The notes under the pieces are model-generated. The model was not told where the DNA came from. It saw only the letters and a list, made by a program, of their open reading frames with translations, and made no database searches. This document shows, piece after piece, positions 56,321-64,000 of a stretch of 64,000 nucleotides of DNA. How positions within the stretch are numbered: position 1 is the stretch's first letter; each line of letters begins with the position of its first letter. The stretch is taken from assembly GCA_030340625.1 (NCBI GenBank), contig JAOPHQ010002287.1, forward strand, positions 27,501 to 91,500, given 5' to 3'. Source of the DNA: Merluccius polli (Eukaryota > Chordata > Actinopteri > Gadiformes > Merlucciidae). Position numbers and translations under genes: made by a program.

Positions 56321-56612
56321 AGTTAAAGGGGACCTATTTCACCACCAGGTGTGAGTGTGATTAGCCATTACAAGCCATTTCAAAATCTACCCTCTACGTG
56401 ACCTCACAAGTGGGAGTGTCCACCCAGATGTATGATGGATAGATCAGCCTACCAGTTGGTACAGTCCACTGGATAGGATGGTAAACTGATCTATCCATCA
56501 TACATCTGGGTGGACACTCCCACTTGTGAGGTCACGTAGAGGGTAGATTTTGAAATGGCTTGTAATGGCTAATCACACTCACATCTGGTGGTGAAATAGG
56601 TGCCCTTTAACT
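56321..56612. mobile_element. Foldback MITE with arms of more than 110 bp
   Basis: AGTTAAAGGGGACCTATTTC to about 56452 is the near-perfect reverse complement of about 56480-56612, around a short loop. Single decayed arms of the same family lie at 17641-17760, 22950-23000, 36046-36150 and 58125-58225. Confidence 0.85.
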
Positions 56613-56639
56613 GATTGCTAGTATACAAAAGAGATAAGT

Positions 56640-57680
56640 GCGAAAATACTAAGCGCAGAATATCAAAGTAACGTACAAACATAGAATGGATGCAAAGTAT
56701 ATATATATTTTTTTTATTAGTGGGAGGGGGAGGGGTAGTAGAGGAAGGAGGCTAAGCGGTGGGTCCAGGTGAACTTTGAACAGGTGGGTCTTGAGTCTCT
56801 TGCGGAAGCAGGTGATCGACTCTGCAGTCCTCACGTCAACAGGGAGGTCGTTCTACCATAGTGGCGCCAAGACAGAGAAGAGTTTTGACTTAGCTGTGTG
56901 ACCTTTGCTCGCTCTCAGGGATGGCGGTACCGGCCGGCCGAGGTAGTCGCACGGAGGGCTCTAGCCAGGGCGTGGGGTCTGACTAGTGCTTGGAGGTGGG
57001 TCTGGGCAGTTCCGTTGACAGCCTTGTAGGTCAGTACCGTCGTCTTGAATTTGATACGAGCTGCTACAGGGAGCCAGTGGAGGTTGCGGAAGAGAGGGGT
57101 CACATGGTAGAACTTCAGCAGGTTGAACACGAGTCGTGCTGCCGCGTTCTGGATGTGCTGCAAAGGCTTGATCATGAAGGCAGGGAGTCCAGCTAGGAGC
57201 AAGTTGCAGTAGTCAGGGTGGGAGATGACGAGTGCTTGCGCTGCAGCTCTTGGGGGTCGGATCCGGCGGATGTTGTAGAAATCTGCAGGATCGGGTCACC
57301 GCGGTGATGTTGGCTGTGCAGCGCAGTTGGTCATCCAGTATGACACCGAGGTTCCCCACAGTTGGTGACGGACCCACCACAGCATCGTCAACAGTTGACA
57401 GTAGGTCCACGTGAGGGCAGTCCTTTCCTGGTAAGAAGAGGAGCTCAGTCTTGTTGAGGTTGAGCTTCAGGTGGTGCGCAGACGTCCAGGTGCTGATGTC
57501 TGCCAGACATTCTGAGATGTGAGTTGCAATCAGGCTGTCAGAGGAGGGGAAAGAGAGGAATAGTTGAGTGTCGTCTGCGTAGCAGTGATAGGAGAAACCA
57601 TGCAAAGTGATTACAGAGCCTAAAGATCTAGTGTATAGGGAGAACAGAAGCGGTCCTAATATTGGTATTAATTTCATTCA
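56640..57680 (-). mobile_element. LINE (L2/CR1-like) reverse-transcriptase fragment, 5'-truncated
   Basis: On the minus strand 57213-57677 encodes I-L-G-P-L-L-F-S-L-Y and Y-A-D-D-T-Q-L-F-L (RT catalytic motif), then L-N-L-N-K-T-E-L-L. A second frame (56915-57202) encodes Q-N-A-A-A-R-L-V-F and L-H-W-L-P-V-A-A-R, and a third piece (56649-56834) F-R-K-R-L-K-T-H-L-F. These are the usual 3' part of L2-type fish LINEs, broken by frameshifts. Confidence 0.8.
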
Positions 57681-58439
57681 TATATACTATTATCTTAATA
57701 TTAGTATTAATTTAGGATCATATTGCGCTGCAGAGACCAGCAGACCGGACATCAGTCCATTCCAGAGACACCAGCCATTCATACCCAACCAGTGATGTCT
57801 TGTGTAGAGTAGAGTAGAGTAGGGTAGAATAGAGTAGAGTAGAGTAGAGCCCTAGAGATCTTTATTATAAAACCTACCATGTATGTTTTATGGGCCTGCC
57901 CTTGTGTTCTCCCTTCATGGGGAAGGACTAGGTAAGTTATACCCTTTTTATTTTTCATCACGCAGGTTTTCAGTGAAACACATTGGGTTAGAGGTGTGTC
58001 CTGTCCCCTGCACTTGTGTGTTATATGCAAGTAGAAAAGTAACGATTTCTGTTTGTTTACTTTTTAAGTAAATACCTTATTCATAATTAGCCTTGTTCTG
58101 CAAAGGGTCTCTATTTTCCCACCCCAGGTGTTGTGTTGACAAGCCATTTTAAAATCTAAATGTGTGACCTAAGTGGGAGGGTTTACTCAGCTGCGTGACG
58201 GACAGATCAACTCCAGCCTATAGTTGATGTAGTCCAGTGTTTTTCAACCTGTGGTAAGCGAACCACTGGTGGTAAGCGAGGGTACTGCAGGTGGTACATT
58301 GGATTTCATTCTTGAAATAGACAAATTAAAAAAATGATATAGATAATTGAAAATAAATATATTATAAATATTGTTCAGTAAATATAGTATTATGGCTTGT
58401 TATTATTTCAAAAATTCACATGTGACTTCTATGCTGCCA
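57681..58439. other. Repeat-unit flank, no gene
   Basis: Collinear with 42600-43010 and, from about 58125, with 36046 onward, including one arm of the foldback MITE family. It holds the short pentanucleotide tract at 57797-57852. Confidence 0.55.
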
Positions 58440-58745
58440 CATGTGTTCTATTATCTTAATGAAATAATTACCAAATAAATTGGTATGAAGTAAAACATAT
58501 TGACCTGTTACGTCCAGCTTAGTTCCATTTTCAAACTGTAAATTAATTCATAAATTACTAACTTTTTACTTTAATTTGAGTTGTGCATGCGCTGTACTCA
58601 CTCAAATTAAAGATTTTGACTGTGAAGACCGACATTGACATACCATAGTTCAACTGTGATTGGCTAGGACTTAGAGACACTGACTCAAGCAATCCAATGA
58701 TCCACTTAGTTTTCTATAAGGTACAGTTCATGTTAAATGTATATC
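58440..58745 (-). pseudogene. NITR relic: end of I exon plus promoter (second copy)
   Basis: Same structure as the relic at 36380-36670: ATTACCAAATAAATTGGTA, then GACCTGTTACGTCCAGCTTA (I-exon 3' end) and, from 58600, the conserved NITR promoter in minus orientation. No other exons. The relic was duplicated with its unit. Confidence 0.65.
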
Positions 58746-59777
58746 TAAATGAACACAGTTTAGATTAAACTGAAACATCTGCCATTGACTTTGTTTTTAT
58801 ACAACTATCTGTATGGTAAGTATGTTGAAGTTCATAGGTAAGGATTACTGGTTTTGCTTTTGCTAGATATTTTGTTTCAGCAGATTTATAAGCCCAGCAA
58901 TGAAAAAGAAAAAGTGAAGTAGTCACAAAAGCAGCTCCGCCTAACGTGGGCATGTACATGACATTAGCCGTTAGCCATCTTATATTTTGTTAGGGCATAA
59001 CGCTGAACAGTTGTGTAAACAGAGAAGATTTCTTTTGTCTTGGAATCATGTATTTTTGTCATTTTTGTCATTCTCAATCTACTGTAATGCATTTGCTACC
59101 AAAAAGCTGCTGAGTAATGAAGAAAAGGAAAGTTAAATGTAGTTACATAACTGATATTTTGACTTTGAACACATACTTTGTTTAACTGGTATGTCCTATA
59201 TTTTCAATTTACAGATAATCAAGGGTCCTGATATTAGGCATTTCTTTGCTAAAATAACTGATACATTTTCAAACTAGATCAGTGTATTCATGAGTGTGTT
59301 CCTTGATGTAGAATTAAATGGTGACAGTGCAGACTCAGGGAGAAGGAAGAAAAAGACCAACAGAGTTACAGGTAACAGAACAGAAATAGAAACATTTTTT
59401 ATTTTATTAATATCTGTCAATTGTACTATTTAGTCTCTTCTCAAGGTGTCTTTTTCTTTTGTAAAGTGATTGAGGGTTTAGTGTTGGAAGGCGATGCCTG
59501 TGAATCTGTATTTGTGACTTTATTTTCACCATCATTCTTGACGAGGTACAGGTGAATATGGTCAATATCTATATATAGTTGTTATGTTTAAACAAAGCAA
59601 CATTATGAAATATAAGAAACAATGAATAAATGTATTCATGAGAATAAACAAGTCCTGATTAACAGTTGTACCACATTCAAAGTCATCCATCCAAACTGAC
59701 ATCAGAACCTGACAATACTACATCATTCCTTTAGCCTTATGAGGTGACACAAACTCCCAGGTTGATGGGCTTCAGCG
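58746..59777. other. 3' flank of NITR-8, no gene
   Basis: Collinear with 36671-37967 and 45601-46740. No exon-like sequence recognised. Confidence 0.6.
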
Positions 59778-61957
59778 TCAGGTTTCTCTCACAGCAGAAT
59801 ACAGACTCTCCTGAGTCCTTTCACTGTGCTTCTTCCCTCCTTTGGTTTTCCTGCCAGAGAACTCCAGCGCTGCGTAGTTCAAGGGATCTGTTTCCCCGTC
59901 CTACAACAGAGAACTGTGTATTACTACCAATACATCTGAGAGGACTCACAGCTGGAGTAGAGACCACTTCTACAGTCAAAGCGACAATCATAAGATAAGA
60001 TAACTTGTACTTTATTAATCCAAGCCGGGACATTCTGGTGTCACAGCAGAAAGTACAGGATAGTCATAGGGACTATATAGATACAAAACAAAAAAAATGA
60101 AAACTGTAAATATAATACTGGTGTACATTTTGTCTAATAATTTACTGAGGCCAACAAGATGCTTGTTTGTCATCGGAACCAATACCAGGCCACTGATTTT
60201 ATGTAAAATATACAAAAATATACAAATCTAATACTTTTACATTTGTAGACAATGCAACATGTTGATACAGATGTACCTGTTGGTCCTTATTCACTGAGTC
60301 ATGTGCAACATGGTAGGAGGCACTCAGCGGTCCTGCAGATAATAACGGAAGATGAATATTTACTTTTTACAAGATTAAGGGGTTTATGTTGATGCAGAAT
60401 TGTATGTAACCCTGATGTTATTTTATGCTACTGATGAAGTTCATGATTAAAAAAAACATTCAACTGAATACATATGTCAAAATATTAAAATGGCTATTCA
60501 TAGTCTTTCAAATACAATGTACCACAACATCATTTCCGGAGAACATACTATACCTTTGCAATGCTCGCAAACTTGCTTCTTATTCATGATTAGAAAAAGG
60601 ATTATGATCACAACCAAGCAGAAAGCCAACAGTACTCCGAGCACTATGATAACTAGATGGCAGTTGGGTCCTAGAATCAGACAATTAACAAGATATCATC
60701 ATAAATCTGTAGAACTCATCATGTTTTTATACCATAAGACTCACATTATGTCACATGCAATGTTACATTCCCAATGAAAATATTAAATCTGTTTTGTCAG
60801 TATTTTTACCAGCAGGTGAAAAACTGCTATGTCTATTATTTTCTTAGTTCATCCAATTAAATCCAATAAACTGAAATTAAGAAGTAAAATATAATGACCT
60901 GTTTCCAGCTTAGTTCCTTGTCCAAACACAATCTCCCCACATGCTGCCAGGGCACAGTAGTAAGTCCCAGCATCAGAGGTGCTTACATTGTTCTTGTGGA
61001 GAGTGTAGACACAGCTCTGTGGAGGAGACGGAGGGCCAGAACTATCCTGACATTCACCACTCCTGTTTCCATTCATGTAAATGGCAGCAGGGTGAGATGG
61101 TCCTGATCCAGATCTGAACCAGTACACACTGGGTTCCCCTTGGCACTGGTTCCTGTGGTCCGTCCTCTGGGAGGTAATAGAGCACTGGAGAGCCACAGTG
61201 TCTCCCAGCTGAACTGATACCAACACAGGCTGCTGGACCACAGTCTGGGAGACAAACCTCTGGTCATTGTGATCTGCACCGTTAAATACAATAATCATCA
61301 TCATAAGAACAACTAAATTGATTGAGCATTGTAGCATGTTTTTTGTTGTAAAGAAAAACAAAACATTGAAATGGATATGTTACCATTAACAGACAAAAAT
61401 GTGCCGTTCTTCCAAATGCTTGTATATTGATTTCCTTGATGACAGAAATAATTTGCTTCATCCTCTTTATTTATCCTGCTGATGGTCAAATTAAAGTCAG
61501 TTCCTTCTCCCACTTCGACCCTTGATTCAAAGGGCGGGTAAATCTTTTTTGATCCAAACACTTTGCTAGCAACCATTTGGGGAATACGTTCCAGAGACTG
61601 CTTAAGCCAGTATAAAACAAAGTCATATTCAATCAAAACTTCACAATGTAGAGTAACATTATCTCCCAGTTCTGCTGTTTTCAAAACCACCAATTGAGGA
61701 ACCTCTTGGGTCTGAATCAGCACTAAAAAGTAAAGAAAAACAACCATGAATGACTGGTCCGAAGATTTTCCAATGTTTAGTATTTCAGTACTGTAAATAA
61801 ATAATGTAATCAACATACTGCACGATTTAGAAAATGGGGGACTCAATATTTATCACCAAACAAATCTGCAACATTTTCAATAGGAGTTATTTCAATTTTG
61901 AAAAAAGTACTTACATGCTGTACTCAGGATTGTCATAACAATACTTCTTGCTGGCAT
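59778..61957 (-). CDS. nitr: NITR-8: novel immune-type receptor, complete
   Basis: Minus-strand exons 61915-61957, 61384-61722, 60899-61273, 60554-60670, 60277-60332 and 59778-59900 join in frame (350 residues). The V domain has W-L-K-Q-S-L-E-R in place of W-Y-K-Q-S-L-G-R and N-Y-F-C-H-Q-G-N, ending W-K-N-G-T-F-L-S-V. The I domain has G-D-T-V-A-L for G-D-P-V-A-L and keeps FGQGTKLE. The ectodomain-TM link is G-P-N-C-H, with an unusual Cys where the others have Trp or Arg. The TM is uncharged, then C-E-H-C. The tail has L-N-Y-A-A-L and S-L-Y-S-A-V. Promoter, MITE and LTR follow at 62.0-62.8 kb as in NITR-5. Confidence 0.87.
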
Positions 61958-62121
61958 TGTAACGGTTTGGTGCTGAACTGAACTCAAGTGAAAGATTTGT
62001 ATCTCAAAGACTAACATTTACAAACCATAGATCAACTGTGATTGGCTGGAACTTAGAGACACTGAATGAAGCAGCCAATGATCCACTTAGTTTTCTGTGA
62101 GGTACAGTTCATGTTAGATTG

Positions 62122-62393
62122 AAATTAGTCTGGTTTATTAGATGTAGGTTGTTGGCATAACCCCGCCCAAGCCTGCCATTGGGCGATTGTAGGTTCTGGG
62201 CTTATACCGTATACTCCTCCCCCTTCCACTGCCATCGTCTGCCACCGTCGCTGCATCCTGGGCTTAGCGCCGCCCAAGACGATTGTGATTGGTTAAAGAA
62301 ATACAAACAAGACGGAGCGTTATTTCCTCCTATGACAGAATGACCAGACCTTTCTCCAGTCTGGAGAAAGGTCTGGCTATGTGAGACTAGATT
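62122..62393. mobile_element. hAT-like MITE upstream of NITR-8 (orthologous insertion)
   Basis: Same insertion as at 40556-40845, flanked by GATTGAAAT on both sides, with an internal deletion that leaves a tight hairpin (CCAGACCTTTCTCCAG against CTGGAGAAAGGTCTGG). Confidence 0.7.
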
Positions 62394-62552
62394 GAAATCT
62401 GAACCAAACACTGAAAACATATGGTGTTAAGTTTGTTTTCATATATTTAAATGACAAACACCAACAAGCAACAACCAACATATGATGGATATGTTTAATT
62501 TGGTGTGTGATAATGATTAAATACTTTAGTAGTAAAATGTCGTATAAAATAT

Positions 62553-63360
62553 CGTAGCTTCGGACAGTGTGTGGGCTGCGCTGGCCTCGTCTCCCAACAT
62601 GCCGGCAGGAGCGGCAGGAGACTCCTGTTATTTTCTTTAAATTGAACTGTTAATAATTCCATTGTTATTGTTGTCACCATAGTTGAGTGTTATTCCTCAT
62701 CCTGTCCCCCTGTTGATAACCCCGTTGAGTTGAGTGACCTGACAGTGTGCCGTTATTTGCCAATAAAGCATTGTTGAGTAATACGCCGGTCTCTGTCATC
62801 ATCATGCTCCAGCACTCACCACACTGGTGTCAGAAGTGGGATGGCCACGCCTAAGAAGAATGATGATGAGTATTTATTGTCCCAGAGGGAAATTTGTTTC
62901 CACATACATACACTGATGGCGACGAGGATGGAAGAAGAGAAAGACCTCATGTAGCATCTTCAATGGGACCTCCAGTCTCACTCCGCCCTGAAGACGACTC
63001 CCATGCAGCGGAGATGTGATAGCAGTGGGGGCTTCCAGCATCCCCCTGCCTCCCAACCCGGGGTTGGTGGCGGGAGAGTTTGCTCCTCGCTCCTACCTCC
63101 AGATCTTGCCAGAGGTGGAGACTGGCACTACCAGCCGGTCCCGACTTCCGGTGAGCACCGGCGGGTAACTTCAGCGGACTTCAGCTGGGGTTTCCCTGCC
63201 ATGGGGAGGCAGGAAGCGCCAGCCGGCTGCCGGCTGAAGCCACCGTCCGACCAACACCGCTGCCCACTAGAGGGCAAAGCCCTCCAAGTGCTATTGGACC
63301 TGACGCTGCTTGTTTTATGCTTATTATTTAGGTCGGGGTTGGCATTGTGTTTCATTTAGC
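62553..63360 (+). mobile_element. LTR, primer-binding site and gag fragment beyond NITR-8
   Basis: LTR to about 62822, then GGTGTCAGAAGTGGGATGG and a gag-like start broken at about 62857-62920 by a small repeat (GAGTATTTATTGTCCCAGAG). The gag-like sequence resumes with M-E-E-E-K-D-L and runs to about 63360. Confidence 0.6.
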
Positions 63361-64000
63361 TAACAATGGTCATGATAGATTAAAAGTTGAGAATCTAATC
63401 ATTCTAGGGGTGTGTCACATAACTGCTTTTCACATGTTAAAATGCCTTATGATGTCTTTGCTTTAGGGAGCGGGGGGTTGCCCGGATACGGGTCATCTCG
63501 GGATGACTCTCGGGGTGGCGTGAACAGCAACAACAGACAGTGAGTTGGACAGAAGCATCCCTGCAGCACATGACAAATACATAGAAATATGTTTATTCAA
63601 TCATTCAATTCCTTTATTTCCAACATTTTTGAGAAACAATTTACTCTTTACATGAAATGAAACATAATGAACATTTGCATAGCCACACAAAAATACCATA
63701 TTTGATCATTTTTTGGGGTTCTACAGATGAAATCCTCCCTCACACATTGTGGGTCGAGCCAACATTAACCAACAGTGAGGTGGAGACAGTGGCGTAGGCA
63801 GAGTTTGAACATGGGGGGGGACATGAAGCGGGGGGTCTGGTTCCTCCCCCAGGAAGTTTTCAACGTCAAACACTTAATTTCCTTCATTCTTCTGAATAGG
63901 TCTGCAACAATGTGTGCCTTTTCTGCATCAATTTATGGTACATAAATGTATTTATTTATGTAAAGGAAAACACGAAATTTAGGCACCTGGTGCCAATTCA
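63361..64000. other. Right flank, collinear with 54446-55085, no gene
   Basis: Same order as beyond NITR-7. The collinear block is still continuing at the window edge, so the cluster may extend to the right. Confidence 0.55.

Overview
The window is vertebrate genomic DNA, almost certainly from a teleost fish. It has split genes with GT-AG introns, TATA/CCAAT promoters, fish-type interspersed repeats and many microsatellites. The main content is a cluster of novel immune-type receptors (NITRs), a receptor family known only from bony fish. The species cannot be told from the sequence.

Layout. (1) 1-1.7 kb: the last three coding exons of a Slit-family axon-guidance gene (+). (2) 1.7-6.5 kb: no gene; a MITE-like element carries a 52-bp minisatellite. 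(3) 6.7-28.4 kb: the plus-strand NITR arm, with NITR-1 (6690-8900, complete), a broken copy (15.9-16.7 kb), NITR-2 (19804-22192, complete), NITR-3 (23848-25328, cut inside its membrane exon by a tandem-duplication breakpoint) and NITR-4 (26096-28407, tail frameshifted). Between NITR-1 and the broken copy lie a 3.5-kb DNA transposon and a decayed LINE. (4) 29.9-30.85 kb: a small secreted ribonuclease of the RNase A superfamily (-), with polyA signal, two probable 5' UTR exons and a TATA box. (5) 32-63.4 kb: the minus-strand NITR arm, with a broken copy cut by a Ty3/gypsy chromovirus (33.0-36.0 kb), a relic, NITR-5 (37968-40388), NITR-6 (46741-48854), NITR-7 (51226-53837, start codon lost), a second relic (58.4-58.7 kb) and NITR-8 (59778-61957). 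The two arms converge on the RNase gene.

Each full NITR has the same six coding exons: a 43-nt leader; a V-type Ig exon of 336-339 nt; a membrane-proximal I-type Ig exon of 375-378 nt ending in a J-like FGQGT motif; a transmembrane exon of 117 nt; a short exon of 53-59 nt; and a tail exon of 123-129 nt with an ITIM (L-N-Y-A-A-L) and a second tyrosine motif (S/R-L-Y-S-A-V). No membrane segment of a complete copy has an internal charged residue. The tails therefore suggest inhibitory receptors on blood or immune cells; this role is inferred from family knowledge. The I exon is almost identical in all copies while the V exon differs, which points to recent duplication and/or gene conversion.

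The minus arm is built of repeated 5-8 kb units that carry the same hAT-like MITE, LTR/gag fragment and conserved flanks, so transposon insertions date the duplications. The rest is transposon-derived or featureless AT-rich sequence. The most useful second looks are the chimeric NITR-3, the possible exon skip that would restore the NITR-4 ITIM, the lost start codon of NITR-7, the replaced promoter of NITR-3/4, and a 2.5-kb foldback element with a clean empty site in this same window.
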